Shown piece after piece: positions 56,232 to 64,000 of a DNA stretch of 64,000 bases; position 1 is the first letter of the stretch; each line of letters starts with the position of its first letter. The stretch is from NCBI RefSeq assembly GCF_003086355.1, contig NZ_CP031733.1, positions 1,922,001-1,986,000 on the forward strand, read 5' to 3'. This DNA comes from Streptococcus chenjunshii. Its GTDB lineage: Bacteria; Bacillota; Bacilli; Lactobacillales; Streptococcaceae. Position numbers and translations under genes: made by a program. The notes beneath the pieces are model-generated. The model was not told the origin of the DNA and made no database searches. It saw only the letters and a list, made by a program, of their open reading frames with translations.

Positions 56232-56300
56232 ATTATAGCATAAACTGTTTTGTTTTAAAACACTGTGTCTGCTCCCCAGTTCCATTTTCATCATCACAGG
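56232..56300 (-). promoter_or_regulatory. DUF1310 promoter, unit 3, with a further lipase remnant
   Basis: TGCTATAAT (hexamer 56237-56232) in the same context as units 1 and 2. Upstream of it 56265-56300 still encodes a GENGTGEQ-like tail resembling the lipase N-terminal region, so a fourth unit once existed. Confidence 0.6.
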
Positions 56301-56307
56301 TTATCTC

Positions 56308-56367
56308 TAAAAAAAGAGTGAAGCAAAGTCGCTTTCTTACGAAACAGCGATTTGTCCACTCCTTTTT
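56308..56367 (-). terminator. Terminator after the aldo/keto reductase gene
   Basis: Minus-strand AGGAGTGGACAAATCGCT … AGCGACTTTGCTTCACTC followed by seven T; an imperfect but long stem. The gap 56368-56488 shows nothing else. Confidence 0.7.
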
Positions 56368-56488
56368 ATGAACACCCGTTATCTATGCAGCAGCTAATTT
56401 TTTTAACTGTACAGTCTTTTTCTAACTGATTTCTATGGCGTCACAGTTTAAATAAAGCAGGTTAGTTGAGGCTCCAATTAGTTGCTGT

Positions 56489-57328
56489 CTAAAAATCCTT
56501 AGTATCCGGATCAGGTACAGGGGCCGCTCCTGCCAGATGTTTTATTGTTTCGGCATCTTCTTCGCTTAATTTAATATCTGCAAAATCAAGATTGGCTATG
56601 ATACGTTCTTCATGCACCGATTTTGGCAGAGGCAGAAAACCTTCATAAAGCGACCAGGCCAGAGCCACTTGAGCAACTGTTTTTCCATATTTAGCCGCTA
56701 AAGCCTTCATTGTTTCATTCTGGAAAATATCCCCTTGTCCCAAAGGCCCCCAAGCTTCAATTACAATCTGGTGTTGACGGCAGTAATCAACCACTTCCTC
56801 TTGATAGCAGCCAGGTGCCAGGCGAATTTGATTGACAGCAGGACTGATCTTAGCCGTCTGGCTGAGCGCTTCTAAATGGTGGACAAGAAAATTGCTGACA
56901 CCGATGGAGCGCACAAGCCCGATTTCCAAGGCTTCTTCCATATAGCGCCAAGCTTGGGCATTGCCTTCCTGCCAACGATCGCGAATGGCTTTAGGATTAG
57001 GCCAATGAATCAAATACAGATCAACATAATCCAGCTGCAGCCTTTCCAGAGAAGCCGCCAGAGCTGCTTTAGCTCCCTCGTAGCTGTGAGCATCATTCCA
57101 CAATTTAGTGGTTACAAAGATATCTTCCCGGGGCAGGCCGCTGTCTTTAATCGCCCGTCCGACACTTTCTTCATTCCCATAAACAGCTGCCGTATCAATA
57201 TGGCGGTAGCCTGCCTTGAGAGCGGCTAAAGTAGCTTGGTAAGCTTCCTCGCCGTCTGCTGCCTTGAAGGTCCCAAAACCAATAGCAGGAATAGTCACAC
57301 CATTATTTAACTGATAATATTCTTTCAT
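56489..57328 (-). CDS. Aldo/keto reductase
   Basis: 279 residues, NADPH-dependent reductase of AKR5 (2,5-diketo-gluconate reductase-like) type. GYRHIDTAAVYGNEESVG holds Asp and Tyr of the tetrad, VTTKLW the Lys, and LIHWPNP the His. SIGVSNF and the cofactor loop SLYEGFLPLPKSVHEERI follow. Start MKEYYQLNNG at 57328 behind AAGGAGAAG; upstream codons come from the leader element. The substrate is unknown. Confidence 0.93.
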   Translation of the reverse strand: MKEYYQLNNGVTIPAIGFGTFKAADGEEAYQATLAALKAGYRHIDTAAVYGNEESVGRAIKDSGLPREDIFVTTKLWNDAHSYEGAKAALAASLERLQLDYVDLYLIHWPNPKAIRDRWQEGNAQAWRYMEEALEIGLVRSIGVSNFLVHHLEALSQTAKISPAVNQIRLAPGCYQEEVVDYCRQHQIVIEAWGPLGQGDIFQNETMKALAAKYGKTVAQVALAWSLYEGFLPLPKSVHEERIIANLDFADIKLSEEDAETIKHLAGAAPVPDPDTKDF

Positions 57329-57346
57329 TTTCTTCTCCTTTAAAAC

Positions 57347-57683
57347 AAGATACAAAGGCCGTGAAGAAATCCGTATGAAAATAGGGACTGACAAGTGATG
57401 CTTGCATCACGCTGGCAGGCATACTCACAGAAGCAGCCATACTCGTACGTCAGCTTGCGCCTCCTACGATTGCGTCTCTTTTTCACTAGGATTTTAGGCC
57501 GTGTTCAGTTCCATCAAGATACAAAGGCCGTGAAGAACGCAATGGGAAAATAGGAAAACTGACGAAGAAACTTTAGTTGCTAGGAAGTTTTGTACTCACA
57601 GAAGCAGCCACACTCGTACGTCAGCTTGCGCTTCCTACGATTTCGTCTCTTTTTCCCGCAGCGTTTAGGCCGTGTTCGTTTCG
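57347..57683 (-). repeat. Leader hairpin cluster upstream of the aldo/keto reductase gene (2 copies)
   Basis: 57347-57512 type B and 57516-57683 type A, both with the long insert (ACTCACAGAAGCAGCC … TCAGCTTGCGC … CTACGAT). The insert is nearly identical in the two although the arms differ. Confidence 0.8.
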
Positions 57684-57795
57684 TTCTGGCTGGCTGTAAG
57701 TCTATTATAACCCTAAAAAAGATTTTATAAAAGTTCCAGCCTAGTTTTATCGCATTTTATCTGCTAAAATGGTTTTATTTTTTGGCCTTTCAGGT

Positions 57796-57801
57796 TATAA
57801 T
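57796..57801 (+). promoter_or_regulatory. -10 of the repeat-helix protein gene
   Basis: TATAAT at 57796-57801, 37 nt before the start codon; AAAGGAAG is the ribosome site. Confidence 0.5.
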
Positions 57802-57838
57802 GAAACTAGCTATTTCAATTTAAATTAAAGGAAGCCAA

Positions 57839-58309
57839 ATGAAAACTAATAAAAGCGAAGTCATTTTTTTGATTCTAAGTATCATTACTGTTGCTTTGAC
57901 AGGAGGAATTTACCTTGTTTTCGGCAACAGCAGCCATACTAATCAGGCTAATTTCAGCAGCCAAAACCCACAGCAGACAGCTTTGCAAAAAGCTAAAAAA
58001 CTGGTCAGCCGTTTAGAAGACAAACAAACACAGGAAGATTTAGATGCTGCTCAGGAAGCAGTAGATAAAGTCAAGGAAGCAGAAGAGCAGGAGACTCTGC
58101 AAAAACGGATTGAAGCCGTTACTGCTGAACTCAATGCTCAGGCGGAAGCGGAAAAGGCAGTAGCTGCAGCTGAAGCCAATCAAACCTTGGAAAATCTGCA
58201 TGCAGCCCAAGATGCTGTGAATATCGTTTCTAATTCCTCCAGAAAAGCGGCCTTACAAAAACGGATTGAAGCTGTTTCTGCAGCGCTTGCAGCTGCCTTA
58301 GGCGGCTGA
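57839..58309 (+). CDS. Membrane-anchored protein with two helical repeats
   Basis: 156 residues. A membrane segment (about 8-29) is followed by an extracellular region that is Ala/Glu/Gln-rich and helical. Two copies of a unit of about 60 residues are visible: EDLDAAQEAVDKVKEAEEQ…TLQKRIEAVTAELNA and ENLHAAQDAVNIVSNSSRKAALQKRIEAVSAALAA. The pattern resembles small three-helix or coiled-coil modules in streptococcal surface proteins, but there is no sorting signal. The function is unknown. Confidence 0.7.
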   Translation: MKTNKSEVIFLILSIITVALTGGIYLVFGNSSHTNQANFSSQNPQQTALQKAKKLVSRLEDKQTQEDLDAAQEAVDKVKEAEEQETLQKRIEAVTAELNAQAEAEKAVAAAEANQTLENLHAAQDAVNIVSNSSRKAALQKRIEAVSAALAAALGG

Positions 58310-58323
58310 ATTCTCATAATCTA

Positions 58324-58356
58324 AAAACACCGCACGACTTTCGTGCGGTGTTTTTT
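58324..58356. terminator. Bidirectional terminator
   Basis: AAAAACACCGCACGA / TCGTGCGGTGTTTTTT stem between convergent genes. Confidence 0.85.
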
Positions 58357-58394
58357 GGTGCCCGCTGAGGGTGTCCATTCCTAACCGGCCTGCT

Positions 58395-59246
58395 TTATGG
58401 AGCGGCTGTTTCATAACCGACTAGGATACCGCCTTCTTCAGCGTAAAAACTGCACAGTCCAGAGGCAGCCTGATATTGTATTTCAGCTTCTGGAAACCGG
58501 CTGCGGACTGCCTCACTTATCTGCCGGCAGATTTTTTCATTTCGAGCATGCGCAATCATAACCCGTCCGCCTTCATACCCAGATTTCAGCATTTCATCAA
58601 AAACGGCCTCTGCCGACTTCTTCTGACCGCGGGATTTCTGAAGAAGCTCCAATTTCCCTTCCTGACTGGCTCTGCCAACCATACGAATATTCAGAAAGCC
58701 GATAACCTTGCCGACTAGTTTACTCAGACGGCCATTTTTGACCAAATTATCTACCTTCGCCAGAACAAAAAGCAGTCTGGTTCTATCCTGATAGGCTGTG
58801 ATACGCTCAACGACCTCCTCAAAAGAAAGACCTTGTGCAATTAAACGGTTCAGCTCTAAAACAATTAAGTCAATTTCTCCCCCAGCCGAAAGGGAATCAA
58901 TAACATGAATCCTGGCCTTAGGATTCTGTTCCAAAAGCAGCTCTTTTGCCAGCCGGGCACTGTTCTGACTGCCTGAAAGAGATCCAGTGATAGTGATTGC
59001 AATAATGTTATCTGCTCCGGAATAAGCCTGCAGAAAGGCATCCGGACTGGGACAGGAAGAAGAGGCAGAACTTGGTGTGGCATACATTTTGGCCATCATA
59101 TCCTCAATATCCAGTCCATCATCGTCTTTAAAGACTTCTGAGCCGATTTGGATGGTCAGCGGAACCCGTTCAAATTCCGTACCTGCGGCTAAATGATCAA
59201 TTTTCTTAAGGTCACAGCCAGAATCGGCTACAATTTTCCAAGACAT
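58395..59246 (-). CDS. DegV family fatty-acid-binding protein
   Basis: 283 residues. The N-terminus MSWKIVADSGCDL, ITITGSLSGSQNSARLA and HVIDSLSAGGEIDLIV are family motifs. DegV (FakB) proteins bind fatty acids and present them to the kinase FakA. This branch, with SGCDL and a SLSAGG motif, is common in streptococci. Start at 59246, seven bases after GGAG. It is transcribed divergently from the TetR gene through an overlapping promoter. Confidence 0.9.
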   Translation of the reverse strand: MSWKIVADSGCDLKKIDHLAAGTEFERVPLTIQIGSEVFKDDDGLDIEDMMAKMYATPSSASSSCPSPDAFLQAYSGADNIIAITITGSLSGSQNSARLAKELLLEQNPKARIHVIDSLSAGGEIDLIVLELNRLIAQGLSFEEVVERITAYQDRTRLLFVLAKVDNLVKNGRLSKLVGKVIGFLNIRMVGRASQEGKLELLQKSRGQKKSAEAVFDEMLKSGYEGGRVMIAHARNEKICRQISEAVRSRFPEAEIQYQAASGLCSFYAEEGGILVGYETAAP

Positions 59247-59264
59247 AAGCATGCTCCTTTTAAC

Positions 59265-59665
59265 AAGATACAAAGGCCGTTAAGAACGCAAAGGAAAATA
59301 GGAGACTGACCGCTGAGTCATTAAAGACTCAAGGGAAGTCTATCTTTTTCCCGCAGCGTTTAGGCCGTGTTCAATTCAAACAAGATACAAAGGCCGTTTT
59401 ATGAACGCAAAAGGAAAATAGGAGACTAACCGCTGAGTCATTAAAGACTCAAGGGAAGTCTATCTTTTTCCCGCAGCGTTTAGGCCGTGTTCAATTCAAA
59501 CAAGATACAAAGGCCGTTTAAAAATCCGTATGAAAATAGGGGCTGACAAGTGATGCTTGCATCACGCTGGCAGGCATACTCACAGAAGCAGCCACACTCG
59601 TACGTCAGCTTGCGCCTCCTACGATTGCGTCTCTTTTTCACTAGGATTTTAGACCGTGTTCGATT
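59265..59665 (-). repeat. Leader hairpin cluster upstream of the DegV gene (3 copies)
   Basis: 59265-59380 and 59382-59500 are type A and nearly identical; 59502-59665 is type B with the long insert. The gene-side end is 19 nt from the start codon. Confidence 0.85.
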
Positions 59666-59697
59666 GACTGATTTTTTAATCTTTATCTCTTTTTTGT

Positions 59698-59730
59698 TTG
59701 ACAAAAAAAGTTCTTTCACATAAAATTATA
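59698..59730. promoter_or_regulatory. Overlapping divergent promoters (TetR plus, DegV minus)
   Basis: Plus strand: TTGACA (59698-59703), 17-nt spacer, TAAAAT (59721-59726). Minus strand: TATAAT at 59730-59725. Overlap of the two -10 regions suggests mutually exclusive or coordinated firing, possibly through the TetR protein. Confidence 0.6.
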
Positions 59731-59792
59731 TCATCGATAGCCTTATAAAAAACAAAAATACTGTCAGCCGTAACAGTTAGAAAGGTTTTGTC

Positions 59793-60353
59793 ATGACTGA
59801 ACGTAAAATCTCAGCCAATTCTTTAAAAAATCTTAGTCAGTTTAATCAGGAAAATAAACATTTAACACGCGAAGCCATTGAAACTGCTCTTTTATTTTTT
59901 ATGGAAACTAAAGAACTTTCTCAAATTACTGTATCCGAGCTGGTCAAAAAAGCCGGAGTTTCCCGCAATGCCTTTTACCGTAATTACAAATCTAAGGAAG
60001 ATATCCTCAAAGGAATTCTAGGTCAAGTGGTACGCAGAGCAGCACGCGGTCTCAAAGCCTTTGATTTAAAAACTCAAGGCTATCATGTCTGGCTGTTCCT
60101 GCTGCGGGAAGCCAGAAAAGAAGCTCATATTTTAGGACTTATTTTTAAACAGGACTGTGAAGGTCTCTTAGGAGAGATTGTCATTAAACGCTTAAAAGGC
60201 TACCAGCGCTTCAAATCTACAGGGCCTAGTGCATCCTATACAAGCTCTTTTTGGAGCAGTGCTCTTATATCTGTTCTCAGACATTGGTTTGCTGACAATA
60301 TGAGTATTGCAGAAGAGGAACTGGCTGCTATGAACCTGCCTTTTCTTCCTTAA
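59793..60353 (+). CDS. TetR/AcrR family regulator
   Basis: 186 residues. The N-terminal helix-turn-helix (ITVSELVKKAGVSRNAFYRNYKSKEDIL) is typical. The C-terminal ligand domain resembles the TetR_C_8-type streptococcal group. It may control the divergent DegV gene or itself. ATG 59793 is preceded by AGAAAGG. The ligand is unknown. Confidence 0.88.
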   Translation: MTERKISANSLKNLSQFNQENKHLTREAIETALLFFMETKELSQITVSELVKKAGVSRNAFYRNYKSKEDILKGILGQVVRRAARGLKAFDLKTQGYHVWLFLLREARKEAHILGLIFKQDCEGLLGEIVIKRLKGYQRFKSTGPSASYTSSFWSSALISVLRHWFADNMSIAEEELAAMNLPFLP

Positions 60354-60373
60354 AAACTGACCGTTTTCATTAT

Positions 60374-60430
60374 AAAAACACCTTGCTTTTTCTGTGAGAT
60401 TATCCGAACAGAAAAAGCAAGGTGTTTTAT
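60374..60430. terminator. Bidirectional terminator
   Basis: AAAACACCTTGCTTTTTCTGT … ACAGAAAAAGCAAGGTGTTTT, a 21-bp stem between convergent genes. Confidence 0.85.
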
Positions 60431-60450
60431 TAAAATCTGCTAAACTTCAG

Positions 60451-61263
60451 TCAAGAAAAAACATACTTATCAATAGCTCTGGCCACCCCCGCCTCATCAT
60501 TGCTGACTGTCAGATAGCGGCTGTGTTCCTTAACCTGCTGACTGGCATTAGCCATTGCCACACTGACACCGGCAAATTTCAGCATTTCCAAATCATTTGC
60601 GGCATCTCCAATAGCCATAACCTCTCCGGCATTAAAGCCTAATTGGTTTGATAAAGCCTGAAGAGCCTTCCCCTTTGTCACTCCCTTAGGCATAGCTTCA
60701 AAAATGTCATTCTGGCTGCGCACGGCACTGAACAGCTGCCCAAGTTCCGTCTCCCTTATTTTTTGGAACCGATCCAGCTGTGCTTTTTCAGCCATATACA
60801 TTGCCTGAAAAATAATTTCAGAATCTGACCTGACCTGATCTAAACTGGCAGCCCGAGCAGTCGTAAAAACTAACTCAGCATCAGCCTGCACAAGTTCTGG
60901 CACTTTTTTCCCGAGAGCATAATAGGTTCTCTCCCCGGTTAAAGTCAGGCAGACGTCCGGGCAGTCCAGAACAGCCTGCTCTAAAATCTCCAATTCTCGA
61001 TAAGACAAAGCAGAATAATCAATCAAATCCCACTCTTTAGTGTTATAAACAGAACAGCCGTTATTCATGATAACGTATTCTTCTTCGGTCAGTTCCAGCT
61101 TATTAAAATAAGGCTGAACTCCTGATTTAGGCCGGCCGGTACACAAAACGATTTTGACACCTGCCTGAGCCGCTCTTTGAAGAGCAAGAATATTCTCAGC
61201 CGGCAGCTCCCTTGCCGAATTCAGCAAAGTCCCGTCCATATCAACTGCAATTAGTTTAATCAT
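60451..61263 (-). CDS. Cof-type HAD-IIB sugar phosphatase
   Basis: 270 residues. Motif I IAVDMDGTLLN, motif II VLCTGRP, motif III Lys in GVTKGKALQAL, motif IV MAIGDAANDLEML. The C2B cap between residues 85 and 190 places it in the Cof subfamily, which dephosphorylates sugar phosphates and related metabolites with broad range. GGGAGATAGG precedes ATG 61263. Three hairpin copies, the last truncated, lie upstream. Confidence 0.93.
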   Translation of the reverse strand: MIKLIAVDMDGTLLNSARELPAENILALQRAAQAGVKIVLCTGRPKSGVQPYFNKLELTEEEYVIMNNGCSVYNTKEWDLIDYSALSYRELEILEQAVLDCPDVCLTLTGERTYYALGKKVPELVQADAELVFTTARAASLDQVRSDSEIIFQAMYMAEKAQLDRFQKIRETELGQLFSAVRSQNDIFEAMPKGVTKGKALQALSNQLGFNAGEVMAIGDAANDLEMLKFAGVSVAMANASQQVKEHSRYLTVSNDEAGVARAIDKYVFS

Positions 61264-61279
61264 CCTATCTCCCTACATC

Positions 61280-61660
61280 AAGATACAAAGGCCGTTTAAA
61301 AATCCGTATGAAAATGGCGGTAAGCCAGAAATCTATGATTTCGTTGGCGCACCCCTGCCAAGATGACTAGAAGGGTGCGGTCGGCTGTCAAGACGGCAAA
61401 GCCTTCAGTCAGCTACGGCTAGATCTATTCTGGATTGTCACCGCGCTGAGACGGACTTCCTCTTTTTCACTAAGATTTTAGGCCGTGTTCAATTCCATCA
61501 AGATACAAAGGCCGTTTAAAAATCCGTATGAAAATAGGGGATGGCAAGTGATGCCTAAGCATCACGATGACAGCCATCTTTTTCACTAGGATTTTAGGCC
61601 GTGTTCAGTTCCATCAAGATACAAAGTTCATGAAAAGCTCATTGCAGGTTAATATTGAAG
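61280..61660 (-). repeat. Leader hairpin cluster upstream of the Cof phosphatase gene (3 copies)
   Basis: 61280-61497 type B with the GGTAAGCCAGAAATC module, 61500-61612 short type B, and a truncated copy from 61616 (AAGATACAAAG…AAAAGCTCATTGCAGG, type C left arm only). The stretch 61660-61841 shows no gene. Confidence 0.8.
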
Positions 61661-61841
61661 CTTTTTCCAGCCACAGCAGCCACTTCTCCAGTCTGCAATG
61701 CTTTTACGTGACTTGTATCCAAGTTATAACCACCTTTCGTATTATAGCATGCTTAAGGATAAAATAAAAGAAGCTGAAATGGTTTATCATTTTGCTGATG
61801 ATTAAAATCGAAAGACAGCCTGCTCTCACTCTCTGTTTACA

Positions 61842-62405
61842 CTAAATTGAACGCGGAATAACAATAATCACTGCTGTAATCAAAACTGACCACATAACAG
61901 CTGGTGGAAAGACTGTTAAACTCAGTAAAAGACCGATAATCTTAATTATTACGTCGATCTTACCGGCTCGGTCAAGGATATTAAAGCCATTGCTGGCTAA
62001 AGCTTCTTCGGATAGTTTTGACAGCTCCCGATACATCCAAACATTGCTTCCTGTAACGGCCAAAATAATCATACCGTAAAAGACCTGAGCGACTGAATTG
62101 TTAAAATCACTGGCAACAAGATTCGTAGCATAAGGAAAAAAGGAAGAGAAAAAGAGCAAAATCAAGGAATTCCACACCAGATTGTTATTGATTTTCTCAA
62201 CACTGTCCCAAGATCGGTGGAGATTGACCCACATGGTCCCCAGCCAGAAAAAAGAAATAGTATAGGCAAAAAAATTCATGCGTAAATCCCATAAACCTTG
62301 CCAAGTCAACTCTTCTGGACGCTCCAGTTCTAAAACCAGAATAGTCATGATGATAGCTAAAACAGCATCTGTAAAAGCCACTAAACGCTCTTTTGATAAA
62401 GTCAC
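61842..62405 (-). CDS. TMEM175-family (DUF1211) potassium channel-like membrane protein
   Basis: 187 residues with about five to six membrane segments. The N-terminal LSKERLVAFTDAVLAIIMTILVLEL matches the FSDAVFAIAITLLVLEI-type pore signature of bacterial TMEM175 proteins, with FTDAVLAI in place of FSDAVFAI. I set the start at GTG 62405, eight bases after GGAG; a GTG at 62414 falls inside that site. Bacterial homologues conduct K+; the activity here is inferred. Confidence 0.85.
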   Translation of the reverse strand: MTLSKERLVAFTDAVLAIIMTILVLELERPEELTWQGLWDLRMNFFAYTISFFWLGTMWVNLHRSWDSVEKINNNLVWNSLILLFFSSFFPYATNLVASDFNNSVAQVFYGMIILAVTGSNVWMYRELSKLSEEALASNGFNILDRAGKIDVIIKIIGLLLSLTVFPPAVMWSVLITAVIIVIPRSI

Positions 62406-62514
62406 AATGCACACTCCTTTGATTTTCTTTCTATTTTAACCAGATCTAAACAGTTAGTCAAACAGCAAAGGAATGCTTTATTTCCATAACCACATACTAT
62501 ATTTACTGTTCTTT

Positions 62515-62660
62515 TTAAATATTTTTGGCAAAAAATGGAAGAATGACCGCCACAGCCTCGTCTACAAATGGGTAAAGGTCATAGAGATCATAGTGGCCAG
62601 CTTCCGGAATAACCGCCCATTCTTTAACTTCGCTTTGGGCCGCATCAAAAAGTTCATACT
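62515..62660 (-). pseudogene. 3' remnant of an alpha/beta-hydrolase gene
   Basis: A minus-strand frame reads YELFDAAQSEVKEWAVIPEAGHYDLYD and continues FVDEAVAVILPFFAKNI to a stop. This is the typical last 48 residues of a serine hydrolase, including the catalytic His in EAGHYDLY. No upstream part is present; the stretch 62660-63040 contains hairpins and AT-rich sequence without a supported gene. Confidence 0.7.
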
Positions 62661-63052
62661 AAAAGCACCTAAGAACTATCTTAGATGCTTTTTACAGAAC
62701 AGCTTTTCAAGCTGTTCTTCCTCCCTTGCTTGTAGCAATATCCAGTTCTCGAGTTTTTCAGCCAGCAGGAAAAAGAAAGAAAATAGCTGTTCTTAAGAAA
62801 GGGTATCGGAAATAGGAAAAAAATAGAAAAACGTAAAATTGAATTGCTGGCTGTTGCTTCTCCTTTTAAGCTATAAGAGACTTCATCTATTGAAAAATAT
62901 TGGAGAGAATCATGGCTATTCAAGCTGCAGTCTGTCCGAATCTATTATCTGACAAAAACAGACTGTTTTGCTTGGAATGGTGGTCCTTACTGTTGCAAAA
63001 GCAATTTTAAGAAGAACTGGATATTGCAGCAAAGGAAGAAGGCTTGAAAAAT

Positions 63053-63287
63053 TTATTTTTTCCGTCTTTTTACCGCCAGCTCGAAGGCTGTAAGTAAAGA
63101 AACTTCTCCTAAAAGAATTGATCCTACTGTTGATATGTCTCCCGTTTGAGGCAACTGTCTGGCAGCATAGCTTACCGACGGAAAACCTTCGGCTTGTTTA
63201 ATACTATGTGGCTCGTTCACCACCAGAACAGTCCTAGGTTCAGGCAATCGGTCAACTGTTTGTTGAAGAGGAACTAGTTGATTTTCC
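63053..63287 (-). pseudogene. C-terminal remnant of an LPXTG cell-wall protein
   Basis: The frame reads ENQLVPLQQTV … SYAARQLPQTGDISTVG, then hydrophobic SILLGEVSLLTAFELA and VKRRKK. LPQTG plus membrane span plus basic tail is a complete sortase signal. Upstream the frame is closed by a stop (TAG near 63290) and no start is apparent, so only the anchor of a surface protein is left. Confidence 0.75.
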
Positions 63288-63501
63288 TATAATTACTGTC
63301 TATTCAATGAACAGCTAATTACCGTATTTAACCCGGCTGATAACCAACAACAAGGATAGCAAGATAGTTTTATTGACCTTAAAAAAGCTATCTTACGGAG
63401 TCTTAGTCTGGTTTTTATAGTGTAGCTGATTTTGAGAGTGTTTTCATAAATTACTAATTTATTAGCTGCTCTTTAAAAACAATTATAAGCACAATCGGAA
63501 T

Positions 63502-64000
<499 letters not shown>

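Noticed and set aside
62911..63009. Small ORF of about 32 codons with a GGAGAG site
   Set aside because: No family likeness, and it lies within a decayed region; chance is a sufficient explanation.

Overview
The window reads as chromosome of a low-GC, mutans-group Streptococcus. Gene content and order resemble my memory of the S. mutans chromosome: gpsB–rnpB–RNA methylase–mapZ, ypsA / recU–pbp1a, pepC, pncB–nadE, trxB, the tcyABC cystine transporter, the rsmH–ftsL–pbp2X–mraY division block, proBA and glyQS. About 80% of the genes lie on the minus strand. No database was consulted; identities rest on motifs and remembered families. LAYOUT: 1-6.5 kb holds cell-division and wall genes (mapZ, gpsB, pbp1a), rnpB, recU and ypsA. 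6.6-12.2 kb holds pepC, NAD salvage (pncB-nadE) and trxB. 12.4-18.8 kb holds a frameshifted DUF3267 gene and tcyABC; tcyA is boxed by two ISL3-family insertion sequences, each with an 8-bp target duplication. 18.8-28.4 kb holds a DEAD-box helicase, a small membrane methyltransferase, the rsmH-ftsL-pbp2X-mraY operon and proBA. 28.4-31.1 kb is an ABC exporter operon with an 80-residue first gene. 31.2-47.2 kb is a carbohydrate block: an ascorbate-type PTS operon with a split PRD regulator, transketolase and a TalC-type aldolase/transaldolase, then a fructose-type PTS operon with a GatZ-like protein and a HAD phosphatase. 47.5-52 kb holds an alkyltransferase-like protein, a DUF896 protein and T-box-controlled glyQS. 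52-56.4 kb is an accessory island: a lipase-like protein with an apparent C-terminal helical targeting domain, two small partners, and three DUF1310 genes in tandem cassettes. 56.5-62.4 kb holds an aldo/keto reductase, a DegV protein, a TetR regulator, a Cof phosphatase and a TMEM175-type channel. 62.5-64 kb holds gene remnants and the 3' part of lacG. MAIN OBSERVATIONS: (1) A family of about 32 hairpin elements, roughly 105-270 bp each, lies directly upstream of the Shine-Dalgarno of 15 minus-strand genes. The orientation is always the same, and the inner end is always 14-20 nt from the start codon. Copies often stand in tandem, including inside operons. The two stem arms change together between copies (at least five arm pairs), which argues for a maintained structure; a few copies are hybrids. 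I do not recall a name for it. (2) The lipase/DUF1310 island looks like a type VII-secreted lipase toxin of reverse architecture (compare S. aureus TslA) with a multiplied set of membrane-anchored putative immunity proteins. Each extra immunity gene is followed by a 5' stub of the lipase gene and a copied promoter. (3) Further points: two apparently leaderless genes (proB, rsmH), a 62-bp identical terminator at both ends of the ascorbate-type PTS segment, a detached EIIA domain of a PRD regulator, and a GatZ-like protein without GatY.
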